Positions 1 to 12,020 of a stretch of DNA of 64,000 nucleotides are shown piece by piece. The position numbers and the translations under genes are program-made. Position 1 is the first letter of the stretch. Each line of letters begins with the position of its first letter. The DNA comes from Mimachlamys varia (lineage: Eukaryota; Mollusca; Bivalvia; Pectinida; Pectinidae): contig OX392538.1 in the NCBI GenBank assembly GCA_947623455.1, positions 24,799,001-24,863,000 of the forward strand, in the 5' to 3' direction. The notes beneath the pieces were generated by a model that did not search any database, was not told the origin of the DNA, and saw only the letters and a program-made list of their open reading frames with translations.

Positions 1-1309
1 AAGCTAATATTGTTGCTATGATACTTTATTTATACTTTGCATGCTCTTCCATCTTTTCCTGCACCTACTTGTAAAGACTCTTTTTGAAATTAGATAGCAA
101 TGTTTTATGATTATAAGAGTTTAGTCTACAGTTCAGAGGCAGAAATATTGTTTGTGTAGTCATTACCGTCTCGATAACGCGAGCCGAACGAACAAAACTT
201 GACATTGACTCCTTGCTACGTACGGCTCTCGTGACTGGACAACAGGTATCAAACACGGACCGGGCTCTCGTGACTGGACAACAGGTATCAAACACGGACA
301 GGGCTCTCGTGACTGGACAACAGTTATCAAACACGGACCGGGCTCTCGTGACTGGACAACAGGTATCAAACACGGATTGGGCTCTCGTGACTGGACAACA
401 GGTATCAAACACTGACCGGGCTCTCGTGACTGGACAACAAGTATCAAACAAGGACTGGGCTTTCATGACTGGGCCACATGTATCAAACACGCAAAGGGTT
501 CTTGATGGGATACTGTGTATACCTTGCCTGCTCTTCAGTCCTTTTATTGTAACAACTGTTAAGAATGAAGATGAAATTAGATGGCAATGTTTCATGATTA
601 AAAGAGTTAAGTCTACAGTTCGGAGGCAGAAATGATGTTTGTGTAGTCATTGCCGTCTCGATAACGCGAGCCGAACGAACAAAACTTGACATTGACGCCT
701 TGCTACGTGCGGCTCTCGTGACTGGACAACAGTTATCAAACACGGACAGGGCTCTCGTGACTGGACAACAGTTATCAAACACGGACCGGGCTCTCGTGAC
801 TGGACAACAGTTATCAAACACGGACCGGGCTCTCGTGATTGGACAACAGTTATCAAACACGGACCGGGCTCTCGTGACTGGACAACAGGTATCAAACACG
901 GACAGGGCTCTCGTGATTGGACAACAGTTATCAAACACGGACAGGGCTCTCGTGATTGGACAACAGTTATCAAACACGGACAGGGCTCTCGTGACTGGAC
1001 AACAGTTATCAAACATGGACCGGGCTCTCGTGACTGGACAACAGTTATCAAACATGGACCGGGCTCTCGTGACTGGACAACAGTTATCAAACATGGACCG
1101 GGCTCTCGTGACTAAACAACAGGTATAAAACACGGACCGGGCTCTCGTGACAGGACAACAGGTATCAAACACCAACCGGGCTCTCGTGACAGGACAACAG
1201 GTATCAAACACCAACCGGGCTCTCGTGACAGGACAACAGGTATCAAACACCAACCGGGCTCTCGTGACAGGACAACATGTATCAAACACCAACCGGGCTC
1301 TCGTGACAG

Positions 1310-3338
1310 GACAACAGGTATCACACACGGACCGGGCTCTCGTGACAGGACAACAGGTATCAAACACCAACCGGGCTCTCGTGACAGGATAACAGGTATC
1401 AAACACGGACCGGGCTCTCGTGACAGGACAACAAGTATCAAACACGGACCGGGCTCTCGTGACTGGACAACAGGTATCAAACACGGGCCGGACTCTCGTG
1501 ACAGGACAACAGGTATCAAACACCAACCGGGCTCTCATGACAAGACAACAGGTATCAAACACCAACCGGGCTCTCGTGACAGGACAACAGGTATCAAACA
1601 CCAACCGGGCTCTCGTGACTGGACAACAGGTATCAAACACGGGCCGGGCTCTCATGACAGGACAACAGGTATCACACACGGACCGGGCTCTCGTGACAGG
1701 ACAACAGGTATCAAACACCAACCGGGCTCTCGTGACAGGATAACAGGTATCACACACGGACCGAGCTTTTGTGACAGGACAACAGGTATCAAACACGGAC
1801 CGGGCTCTCGTGACTGGACAACAGGTATCAAACACGGGCCGGGCTCTCGTGACAGGACAACAGGTATCACCCACGGACCGGGCTCTCGTGACAGGACAAC
1901 AGGTATCAAACACGGACCGAGCTCTCGTGACTGGACAACAGGTATCAAACACGGGCCGGGCTCTTATGACAGGACAACGTGTATCAAACACGGACCGGGC
2001 TCTCGTGACAGGACAACAGGTATCAAGCACCAACCGGGCTCTCATGACAGGACAACAGGTATCACACACAGACCGGGCTCTCGTGACAGGACAACAGGTA
2101 TCAAACACGGACCGGGCTCTCGTGACAGGATAACATATATCAAACACGGACCGAGCTCTCGTGACAGGACAACAGGTATCAAACACGGGCCGGGCTCTCG
2201 TGACAGGACAACAGGTATCAAACACCAACCGGGCTCTCGTGACAGGACAACATGTATCAAACACGGACCGGGCTCTCGTGACAGAACAACATGTATCAAA
2301 GACGGACCGGGCTCTCGTGACAGGACAACAGGTATCACACACGGACCGGGCTCTCGTGACAGGACAACAGGTATCAAACACCAACCGGGCTCTCGTGACA
2401 GGATAACAGGTATCAAACACGGACCGGGCTCTCGTGACAGGACAACAAGTATCAAACACGGACCGGGCTCTCGTGACTGGACAACAGGTATCAAACACGG
2501 GCCGGACTCTCGTGACAGGACAACAGGTATCAAACACCAACCGGGCTCTCATGACAAGACAACAGGTATCAAACACCAACCGGGCTCTCGTGACAGGACA
2601 ACAGGTATCAAACACCAACCGGGCTCTCGTGACTGGACAACAGGTATCAAACACGGGCCGGGCTCTCATGACAGGACAACAGGTATCACACACGGACCGG
2701 GCTCTCGTGACAGGACAACAGGTATCAAACACCAACCGGGCTCTCGTGACAGGATAACAGGTATCACACACGGACCGAGCTTTTGTGACAGGACAACAGG
2801 TATCAAACACGGACCGGGCTCTCGTGACTGGACAACAGGTATCAAACACGGGCCGGGCTCTCGTGACAGGACAACAGGTATCACCCACGGACCGGGCTCT
2901 CGTGACAGGACAACAGGTATCAAACACGGACCGAGCTCTCGTGACTGGACAACAGGTATCAAACACGGGCCGGGCTCTTATGACAGGACAACGTGTATCA
3001 AACACGGACCGGGCTCTCGTGACAGGACAACAGGTATCAAGCACCAACCGGGCTCTCATGACAGGACAACAGGTATCACACACAGACCGGGCTCTCGTGA
3101 CAGGACAACAGGTATCAAACACGGACCGGGCTCTCGTGACAGGATAACATATATCAAACACGGACCGAGCTCTCGTGACAGGACAACAGGTATCAAACAC
3201 GGGCCGGGCTCTCGTGACAGGACAACAGGTATCAAACACCAACCGGGCTCTCGTGACAGGACAACATGTATCAAACACGGACCGGGCTCTCGTGACAGAA
3301 CAACATGTATCAAAGACGGACCGGGCTCTCGTGACAGG
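1310..3338. repeat. Higher-order repeat: two tandem 1014-bp copies (26 x 39 bp)
   Basis: About 1310-2323 and 2324-3337 are near-identical at an offset of 1014 bp, exactly 26 monomers. Diagnostic variants recur in the same order in both copies, for example GGATAACAGG at about 1387 and 2401, ACAAGACAAC at about 1538 and 2552, and CAACGTGTATC at about 1976 and 2990. Sequence before 1310 and after 3345 does not continue the phase match. This indicates one recent segmental duplication inside the array. Confidence 0.9.
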
Positions 3339-3448
3339 ACAACAGGTATCAAACACGGACCGGGCTCTCGTGACAGGACAACAGGTTCCAAACACGGACC
3401 AGGCTCTCGTGACAGGACAATAGGTATCAAACACGGACCGGGCTCTCG

Positions 3449-3637
3449 GTATGATAACGTATTCCCTGCATCAGCTTGTAAAGACTCTTTATGAAATTAG
3501 ATGGCAATGTTTTATGATTATAAGAGTTAAGTCTACAGTTCAGTGGCAGAAATGGTGTTTGTGTAGTCATTGTCGTCTCGATAACGCGAGCCGAACGAAC
3601 AAAACTTGACATTGACGCCTTGCTACGTACGGCTCTC
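3449..3637. repeat. Minisatellite leader module (representative copy)
   Basis: This is a non-tandem leader preceding an array: AT-rich start, then CTACAGTTCAGNGGCAGAAAT, a GTTTGTGTAGTCATTG stretch, and the GC-rich CGAGCCGAACGAACAAAACT segment running into the first 39-bp unit. Related leaders lie at about 70-228, 490-712, 4293-4445 and 4955-5106, and a decayed one at 5395-5480. Several are preceded by GATACTGTATATACCTTGCC, so the junction with the previous array is conserved as well. Confidence 0.8.
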
Positions 3638-4697
3638 GTGACTGGACAACAGTTATCAAACATGGACCGGGCTCTCGTGACTGGACAACAGGTATCAAAC
3701 ACTGACCGGGCTCTCGTGACTGGACAACAGTTATCAAACACGGACCGGGCTCTCGTGACTGGACAACAGTTATCAAACACGGACCGGGTTCTCGTGACTG
3801 GACAACAGTTATCAAACACGGACCGGGCTCTCGGGACTGGACAACAGGTATCAAACACGGACCGGGCTCTCGTGACTGGACAACAGGTATCAAACACGGA
3901 CTAGGCTCTCGTGACTGGACAACAGGTATCAAACACGGACCGGGCTCTCGTGACTGGACAACAGTTATCAACCATGGACCGGGCTCTCGTGACTGGACAA
4001 CAGGTATCAAACACGGACTAGGCTCTCGTGACTGGACAACAGGTATCAAACACGGACTAGGCTCTCGTGACTGGACAACAGGTATCAAACACGGATTGAG
4101 CTCTCGTGACTGGACAACAGTTATCAAACACTGACCGGTCTCTCGTGACTGGACAACAGGTATCAAACACGGACCTCGCTCTCCTGACTAGACAACAGGT
4201 ATCGAACACGGATCGGGCTTTCGTGCCTAGACAACAGGTATCAAACACGGACCTCGCTCTCCTGACTAGACAACAGGTATCAAACACCAACGGGCTCTTG
4301 GTGTGATACTGTATATACCTTGCCTGCTCTTCAATCCTTTTCTTGTTCTACAGTTCAGAGGCAGAAATGGTGTTTGTGTAGTCATTGTCGTCTCGATAAC
4401 GCGAGCCGAACGAACAAAACTAGACATTGACGCCTTGCTACGTACGGCTCTCGTGACTGGACAACAGGTATCAAACATGGACCGGGCTCTCGTGACTGGA
4501 CAACAGGTATCAAACACGGACTAGGCTCTCGTGACTGGACAACAGGTATCAAACACTGACCGGGCTCTCGTGACTGGACAACAGGTATCAAACACGGATT
4601 GGATTCTCGTGACTGGACAACAGGTATCAAACACGGATTGGATTCTCGTGACTGGACAACAGGTATCAAACACGGATCATCTCTCGTGACTGGAAAA

Positions 4698-4894
4698 CTG
4701 GCCCCGGTTTCATCAACGTTCCTTAACTTAAGGAAATTCCTTAACTTAAAAATATCCATAGGAAAGCATTACAGAATTTAAGGAAAGTTCCTTAGCTAAG
4801 GATTTTCCCCTTAAATTCTGTAATGCTTTACTATGGATATTTTTAAGTTAAGGGATTTCCTTCAGTTAAGGAACGTTGATGAAACCGGGGCCAG
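4698..4894. mobile_element. Palindromic foldback MITE, copy 1 (inside the minisatellite)
   Basis: Both ends are CTGGCCCCGG / CCGGGGCCAG, and the arms (GTTTCATCAACGTTCCTTAA on the left, mirrored on the right) pair over nearly their full 90-bp length. The element interrupts a 39-bp unit, which resumes at once with GTATCAAACACGG. Related copies occur at about 33065-33250 and 53303-53426. It has no coding capacity and was presumably moved by enzymes from elsewhere. Confidence 0.85.
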
Positions 4895-5210
4895 GTATCA
4901 AACACGGACCGGGCTCTCCTGACTGGACAACAGGTATCAAACACCAACCGGGCTCTTGTTGTGATACTGTATATACCTTGCCTGCTCTTCAAAACTTTTC
5001 TTGTTCTACAGTTCAGGGACAGAAATGGTGTTTGTGTAGTCATTGTCGTCTCGATAACGCGAGCCGAACGAACAAAACTTGACATTGACGCCTTGCTACG
5101 TACGGCTCTCGTGACTGGACAACAGTTATCAAACATGGACCGGGCTCTCGTGACTGGACAACAGGTATCAAACAAGGATTGGGTTCTCGTGATTAGACAA
5201 CAGTCGAAGA

Positions 5211-6005
5211 TGGTTTTGACAACGAAATTTGAACCTAACGGGAGTAAATCATTGATTGTCAAAGACAAAAAGCCTCCTCCTGTGGAACACAAATTAAATC
5301 ATACATTGTGTTGCCTTTTTTGCACCAAGCATTGATATTGAATCTTCGAGGATTTGAATTGGGATATCAAAGTAAAATTAATGCATAGTCCATTTGGTAA
5401 TAATTGCTGCAGTCGCCGCCGAAATAACGCGAGCCGAACGAACAAAACTTAGTTTGACGCCTTGCTACATTGGGCTCTCGTTACTGGGCGGCACGTCTCT
5501 AGTGACCGACAGTGTAGTGTAGACCTTATACTTACATGTTGTTACTTTGGCAGGCAACTTATCTTGGCTCCGTGAACGTTCAGACTTGCAGTCTTGGTAC
5601 ATGAAACGATCGCGTACGCTGAGGAGGAACACTGTACAAAATAAAAATGATTTAATAATGTCAGGTTTCTTTTTTCAAAAACAAATACCTTTTCTCTACA
5701 AAGTTTTGATTTCCGATTGTGTCATTTTGAAAACAAAATATAAACGAAACAAGCCACAAACAAACAAACACTATTAGATGGTGTTGACAAGGAAAGGTCT
5801 TTGGAACGATCATTGATTGCGCAAGACCCAATGATTGCGCAAGAATCATTCTTGCTTCGAATTCTAGGCAACACACAAATCAAATCATACATTTCATTGC
5901 CTGAAAACTATCATCTCGTCACTTTCATTTTAGAATATACGATTTATACAAATTTTATTTATTTAACAACAAATATGAAATAAGTTATCTATCGTATATA
6001 CATAA
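5211..6005. other. Gene-free stretch beside the minisatellite
   Basis: Apart from a decayed leader copy (5395-5480), the sequence is AT-rich with no recognisable coding signal. The short open frames here match no family I know. Confidence 0.6.
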
Positions 6006-6008
6006 TTC

Positions 6009-6195
6009 TTGTTGGCCCAGATGTTAGCGCGCGAGGGGTCTTATTGTGGGTGGAAACCGGAGTACCCTAGAGGAAACCAACGAGGTCGGGCAAGTGATCC
6101 CCATACATTTTCACGTCCGGTCGAGGGATCGAACCCTGTCCCCGCTGGTGAAGGGCAAGTGTGCTCTCCACTGCATCACTCGACCACACGAAATA
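6009..6195 (-). repeat. tRNA-headed SINE, family 1 (copy a)
   Basis: On the minus strand a tRNA-like head shows an A-box region (GAGTGATGCAGTGGAGAGCA) and a B box GGTTCGATCCC. It is followed by the conserved body with CTCCGGTTTCCACCCACAAT and AAGACCCCTCGCGCGCTAAC. The same body is seen at about 21868-21990 and 44476-44661 on the plus strand. This is a retroposed SINE rather than a functional tRNA gene: the cloverleaf is degraded and the tail is SINE-specific. Confidence 0.85.
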
Positions 6196-6199
6196 ATGA

Positions 6200-8950
6200 T
6201 ATACGATGTTACACAAAGATGATGCTACCTGGAAAAGTACTCTCAGTGTCGACACTTATCTCCTGTCAGTAGGAGTTCAGGGTTGACAAAAAACCGTATC
6301 TCCCTGGCTACCGTCTTTCACCTAAGGTGAGTTAGAGGTATCGCCCTTTCGGTTATTATTTCTTTTTAGGTTGCTTATGAATCAAGTAATTTCTCTTGTA
6401 ATTTGTTGCATATTCAATAACTTAAACATTAAACTGTGTGCATACGCTCTGCTGGTCATTTGTGCGATGAAGGTGACAGGGTACAGGTCGTACTAGTCAT
6501 CAAAATGACATATAAAAGCATTCATTAGTTGTGTTAAAGAATCATTACATAACTGAACTGTTCTGGTAATTCAAGAGATATTATTCATTTGCCTCGGTTA
6601 ATTTACTTCATAAAAACGGTTTAAATCACTAATCTTTCTCGTTCTAAGGCCAATAATAATAATAATATTATAAAACAGTATGTTAGTTTCTTTAAAGATA
6701 AATTATGAAAATATAAACATGTTGTATGATTTATATGCTAGTCGGGCGGTAGAAGGGTGTCCCTCTCATACCCCAGGAGCGGATGTGAAGTGAAGCACTT
6801 TACGATAGTAGCGATGTCAAGAGTTTCACATGTTTATTTTAACAATTAATCAATAATTTTAGTCGTATTTCTGAGTTACCGTATCATTCTAAGATACAGT
6901 TTATCACAACGATAGTTTTAAACAAATAAATTGTCCGTTAACAGTCTCCCTATCGATTAAAACCCCACTACACCTGTCAGGTACCTTAAATCCCCCCCCC
7001 CCTCCCATCTCAGTCTGCCCATCTGCACATACGCCATTCAATAAACTATATTTCTGCACGTAATTGGGAAATGACCTTGAAAATTAAAGTGGATCATAAT
7101 AATTATATAGCAATTAAAATATATTGATCATTTCATTTCGGTTTACCGATTATTGTATGTATTATCTAAACAGCGTTGATCCGGAATATATTGCTACTAC
7201 ATGTGGACTATATCGTGGTACGAGAAGTGAAAATTAAATAGTAGGTTTTTTTCTGCTTGTTTGTTTGTTTTCTTTATTTTGTCAAATAAAATAAAAAATA
7301 TATGTTTTATACCACTATTTAAATTCTATTCCACTACTTTTATTTAAACCGGTTATACTGTTACCAGTCTATAACCATCCGGTTTCCTTAATACACCCCC
7401 CCTCCCCCCCCCCCCCCCCCCCCCCCGATACTTTAAGATTATCCTGAGTGCTTCTACTTTGACAAAATAGCCCGTTATTTCAATATATAACCAATAACCG
7501 CTGTTACATAATCTTAGAAATGAAAACAAAGGAACCATTGCAGATGATGTTAGTATCAAATTTATGCGTAATGCCGTGTGAATTATTGAAACGTTACTAA
7601 ACAGAGTATATCGAATACGAAATAATTGATGTAAGATTTCAGAAACTCGCATCAACATTTTGCAATTGTGTACAAATTAACAATTTGCTCTGTGTGCGTT
7701 TTACAGAGTTTGTAGATCAAAGTCATTGTTATTACACTGAATGTCGTGCTAATGCTAAATTCGAATTATAATAAGTTTGCCATTTATCTTAACTTAGCAA
7801 TACATTTAGCTATTTACCTTTTAAGAATGGATGCGTAAATATTGTATTTACTGTAAACATTAATTACGAACAAACTGTCCAAAACGTCTGCTTTTCACAA
7901 AAAATAAAAGCTAGAAATTACATCTTAGAATAGCCTGTTAATTATAATTATACAAGTACAAAAAAAGTTTTTCAGACGAATATTTACAAAACTTGGTGGT
8001 TTACACAAATAAAAATAAATAAAAAAACAAAAATCAAAAACAATAAAAAGAATAAGTTTTAACACGATAAATATTGTAACTGAATAAAGTAGCATAATCA
8101 TACAACACGTTACCTGTTTCTCTGCATTCCGTCCACTTCTTTCATGTTTCATTCTTCTGATTCAGGTCAGCATTTCTCCACAAGAAAAAAAAATGCAATT
8201 TTGAAATGAAAACTTGCAATAACCAATTTCAAAGATCGAAATTTAGAAGAGGAAAAAAACGAACAAATGATCAAGACACGTTGTTCAGTATGAACCGAAG
8301 CCAGTGCAGTAATGCTCAGAGTAGTACCGTATCGGTATTTATATCTACTGAGGGATGTGTGAATCCCACACCTGTCCAAGACAATACCTGTGTCAAATTT
8401 GTGGCTATGGGGCCCACGAAAGGGTTTTAATCCCTCAGTAAAAACTTAATATGATAACGATTAGGGGCGATGTGGCTCAATATTTCAACCTTAATTTGTA
8501 GAAAGAATTGTTAGTTGGTGATTTCGTCGTTCATTGTCTTTTATCCAGATATCTGTTTAGAAAGTGAACGAATGAGTTCTAATAAACTTGTACATTGTCT
8601 ATGAATAAAGATGCAATATGAATAGTGATAATATTTACATAAGATCACGATACTATTTTTCAAATAAAATTTGAAGCTATAGCGTTCGTATGACTTTTTT
8701 GTGTTTATTTTTAACCATTTCCTCAAACACATAATTCGAAAAAAAACCATATTGACTTAATATTGACGTGTTTTGAAGATATATAACGCCCCCCCCCCCC
8801 CAAAAAAAAAACCAAAAAACAATATTCAGTACTGTACAATGTCATATACACATGTATATGTATATGCAATCGACATACGATAACACATAGCGGTGAATGA
8901 ATTAACCTCATACTACTCATACAATGTGTATGAACAACTGTGTATGATAT
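6200..8950. other. Gene-free AT-rich intergenic DNA with homopolymer tracts
   Basis: Only low-complexity features are seen: C tracts at about 6991-7003 and 7396-7426 and at 8787-8801, and short A/T runs. The open frames are short and resemble no known protein. Confidence 0.6.
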
Positions 8951-8959
8951 ATTGTACAA

Positions 8960-9135
8960 GATTTGGATGGCGAGTGTCGTTGATGAAGCAGAGGGCGCTT
9001 ACTCTTCCGGAACACCTGGTCTTATTCTCTTGTACGTTTACAAGGGTATCCATATAAATCTTTCCTATGTTAATCGTTTAATCGATTTTGAATTCTGATT
9101 ATGGTTTTGTTAACTCTTCGTTATTCTGATTTTTG
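8960..9135 (+). repeat. 3' tail of a reverse-transcriptase element (copy 1)
   Basis: Contains GATGAAGCAGAGGGCGCTTA, then CTTCCGGAACACCTGGTCTT and an AATCGATTTTGAATTCTGAT-type terminus. The same block occurs at about 9658-9775, 11838-12015 and 63600-63760. At 11.8 and 63.6 kb it follows decayed reverse-transcriptase coding sequence, so it is read here as the 3' untranslated tail of that element, 5'-truncated in this copy. Confidence 0.6.
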
Positions 9136-9657
9136 TTTTTCTATTTGGGGTAACCAGGTATCGATTCGAGGTCATCGGTTCTTCCATTGTCATTATGTAT
9201 AATTTAACTAACGTTTAAATATAGACATTAGCCTGGTCTATCCAGCTCCTGTACTAGGTGTTGGATAGAGGAAGCTAGTACCTGTCGTTTAGCCATACCT
9301 AATATTATAAACCGTAACAAGATTTAGGTGTTATAGGTCTGGTTTATGCGGTATTTCTAAATTCATGTACACACTATCCAGAAGGGTGTTCGACTGTCTG
9401 AAGTCATTTCTAGACTTGAAACTTATTTTATCCTAAATGTTCAAGTTTATTTTCAACCTAAACAGTAGCTTGAGATGGAAACTTATTTTTGACAACTGAC
9501 GAACAAAATTACAGGTGCTCGAAAGATGTAGATTGGTAAAGACTATGGGTAATTTTTATGGTCGCCATCTTAGTGTCAATGAGAAATATTGTGTATCCTC
9601 TGTATAATATGGAGGTGTCTCAGTTCTCACTTTGAGAACGTTACATTAACTTTTTAC

Positions 9658-9775
9658 AAGGCTTGATGTACATTGCGGATGTCCTCGATGAAGCAGAAGA
9701 CGATTGTAAATCTTTCAATTGTTCATGTGTTGTCCCTAGTTTGATCAATTTTGAGTTCGGGTTATGAATTTAGTT
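9658..9775 (+). repeat. 3' tail of a reverse-transcriptase element (copy 2, short)
   Basis: A shortened copy of the tail block: TCGATGAAGCAGAAGACGAT followed directly by the GATCAATTTTGAGTTCGGGT terminus. The middle section is deleted relative to the copies at 8.96 and 11.84 kb. Confidence 0.55.
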
Positions 9776-10002
9776 TTTTTTTTTATTATTTAAAAAACAT
9801 TATTTTTTGTCAAGCGTGTGCAAAAGACATTTTGAGCGGTTGGGGGAGGCAAACTTATGTCTTTGAATCATGCCACACCTTTTCAATTGTGAGTTTGAAC
9901 GTTCAAGTTATACGTGCATACATATACGCTTATTTAAAACAACGCTTTGCTAGACATTTTTTTTCAACTTATTATCTTGCAGGAACCGGTCAGTTGTACA
10001 CA

Positions 10003-10028
10003 TACCCCCCCCCCTCCTCCCCCCCTCC

Positions 10029-10089
<61 letters not shown>

Positions 10090-10101
10090 ACACACACACA
10101 A
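10003..10101. repeat. Poly-C tract followed by (CA)n microsatellite
   Basis: About 70 bases almost entirely of C, with a few T interruptions, run directly into about 13 CA repeats. The proline-rich open frames spanning it are artefacts of the tract. Assembly length here is likely unreliable. Confidence 0.95.
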
Positions 10102-10109
10102 GTCTAAAA

Positions 10110-11590
10110 TTACTCAACAGCCCTTAGTTAGGTCAAAAACTAGCTGTAACAAATTCTCAGGTGGTTTGGAATGTGTAACCCCGTAAGCTTCCCGTCGATA
10201 TTACATGATTGACAGAATTAAGAACAAATATCGTCTAGCTTTAAATTTAATTGTTTACATCGTTACATTTCGACAAAGCCACGATTTCCGGCAGTATAAT
10301 CAGCATATAATATGTTATTGATTTTTAATACGCAGATTAGTTTATTAAGTGCTGAGCAAATAGTACATATAAAACACATTTTGTCGAGAATAATCTAGTT
10401 CTAATTGTCCATGGTAATATTTTCCAAAACTCATTTCCTTATAAACCACATGAAACTCTCAATAAGTTTAAAATTTGAATGATGACATTTACAAAACTGT
10501 TTCCGAAAACTAGAAATGATATATATTTTTTTAAAGTACTTCCTCATTCGAACAGGAATTTTAGATAGAACACAGAATCTGGGACCGAGTTTGAGAATGG
10601 ATCAGTATATAAGTTGAGAAATAAGAGAAACAATACAAGTGCTTTTAAAATGACATTATGAAGAAGAATCAAAATATCCTCCTCGTTCAGATCTATATTG
10701 TCAAGATCATAAAAGCATGCAGTCATAAAAAGGTCAATGTTTTCTAAAAACAAAATGCATATTCATTATGTTTTCTTATCTTATTCTTACCCTAGACGAA
10801 CATAAAGCTTATAATTTGCACATGAAATAAAGCTTCAAAATCTATAATTTTGAAAGAATGCATAAAACATGGAACTTGTGCAAGGCTAAGCTATATATCC
10901 GAAGTAGCCGAGTCCCTGTGCTAAGTTAAGCTACTCGATACTAGTATAAAAGGACATCCGAATTTGTCGAGCCCCTGTGTGAGGACCTTGACACGACAGC
11001 CGTGAGTTTACCCACTATTGTTTTATCACAAATGTTATGGGAGGGAGCAGTATGTACCCCGTGTGGCTATCTGTTACCTGTACACACCTGTTGTGGGAGT
11101 TATAACGGGTGTAATCACCTCATCTGATACCTTACCTGTACAAAGGACAGGTGAATCTAGATGAGATGTAATCAGCCACTGGAAGTCGCATGGTGTATCA
11201 TTTATATCTACATTTTGTATACTGTATTAAACAGAATAACGTATTTATAATATAATAATGGACATTTTATCGTTACGATCAATATATAGTAACCTCATAT
11301 TACAAACCGATAAAATTTTATATTTAAGAACATTTTTAAAATGTTTTATCATTTAATACATTTGACATCTTCTCCTTGGGTTGATTCACACAAGAAACAC
11401 GGTCCTACATGTGATATTGTTTAGCTTTTTTTGCCTCGGACAGAAATTGTCCCCAAGTTGGAGAATTACCCATAAATACATCGCACCTGTATCTTCTATG
11501 ATAAATTATAATGCATGGAATAAATTACTTGAATTAAATTAATAATCGATACTCAAGAATATAGTGATAACGATCTCTGTGGGATTTTTT
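10110..11590. other. Gene-free stretch
   Basis: AT-rich. A weak two-unit direct repeat is visible at about 10885-10980 (CCGAAGTAGCCGAGTCCCTG and CCGAATTTGTCGAGCCCCTG). No exon-like sequence is recognised. Confidence 0.5.
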
Positions 11591-11599
11591 GCGAAGGGG

Positions 11600-12020
11600 T
11601 GTTCTTACAAAATAGAAACGAACCTGTTATTTTTTAATTTCGATTTATTTCCATGTTGATTAATTTTACGTTGATATGTCTTTATAGTAACATCCCTGGT
11701 TCTCCAACCTATGGTGTTTACATGTCGCAGTTGATTCGATATTTTAGGGCTTGCTCTAAATATCGGGATTTTCGTGATCGTTTGTTGTGATTGACAATGA
11801 TACTCGGTTCTCATTTTGTTTACTTTGATGTGACAACGATTTACATGGCGGGTGTCGTCGATGAAGCAGAAGACGCTTACTCTTCCGGAACACCCGGTCT
11901 TATTCTCTCGTACTTTTACAAGAGTCTCCATGTAAATATTTCCTTTGTTCATATTTTGCCCCTGGTTTAATCGATTTTGAGTTTGGATTATGATTTTGTT
12001 TACGCTTCGGTATTCTTTTA
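11600..12020 (+). pseudogene. Decayed reverse-transcriptase C-terminus with 3' tail
   Basis: A plus-strand frame at about 11691-11798 reads NIPGSPTYGVYMSQLIRYFR then ACSKYRDFRDRLL before a stop. This matches the C-terminal part of a reverse-transcriptase family abundant in bivalve genomes (an xxPxYGVYISQLIRYARAC type of motif, recognised from memory). The preceding reading is broken by stops. It is followed by the tail block with GATGAAGCAGAAGACGCTTA and CTTCCGGAACACCCGGTCTT. I infer a 5'-truncated, dead retroelement copy; its class (Penelope-like or other) is not settled by the sequence. Confidence 0.65.

Larger units (their letters stand above)
60..5210. repeat. Composite minisatellite: 39-bp units plus recurrent leader
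   Basis: Tandem copies of a 39-bp unit (core GGGCTCTCGTGACTGGACAA followed by CAGGTATCAAACACGGACC) run as arrays of roughly 6, 70, 17, 6 and 3 units. The arrays are separated by a conserved leader of about 150-200 bp containing CGATAACGCGAGCCGAACGA. Because 39 is a multiple of three, most frames stay open and give spurious long Cys/Arg-rich reading frames with a 13-residue period. Two monomer classes are visible: GTGACTGG in the outer arrays and GTGACAGG through about 1140-3420. The whole block looks like repeated [leader + array] modules, which suggests unequal exchange or a mobile element with a minisatellite core. That last point is inference; no transposon ends were identified. Confidence 0.95.

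Noticed and set aside
483..3434. 983-residue Cys/Arg-rich minus-strand open frame
   Set aside because: It is the 39-bp minisatellite read in frame: the 13-residue period and open frames on both strands follow from unit length being a multiple of three. No splice or start context supports a protein.
225..4680. CRISPR-like array
   Set aside because: Units abut without unique spacers, and the genome is clearly eukaryotic with spliced genes. It is a minisatellite.
9751..10186. Proline-rich open frames
   Set aside because: Produced by the poly-C and CA tracts.
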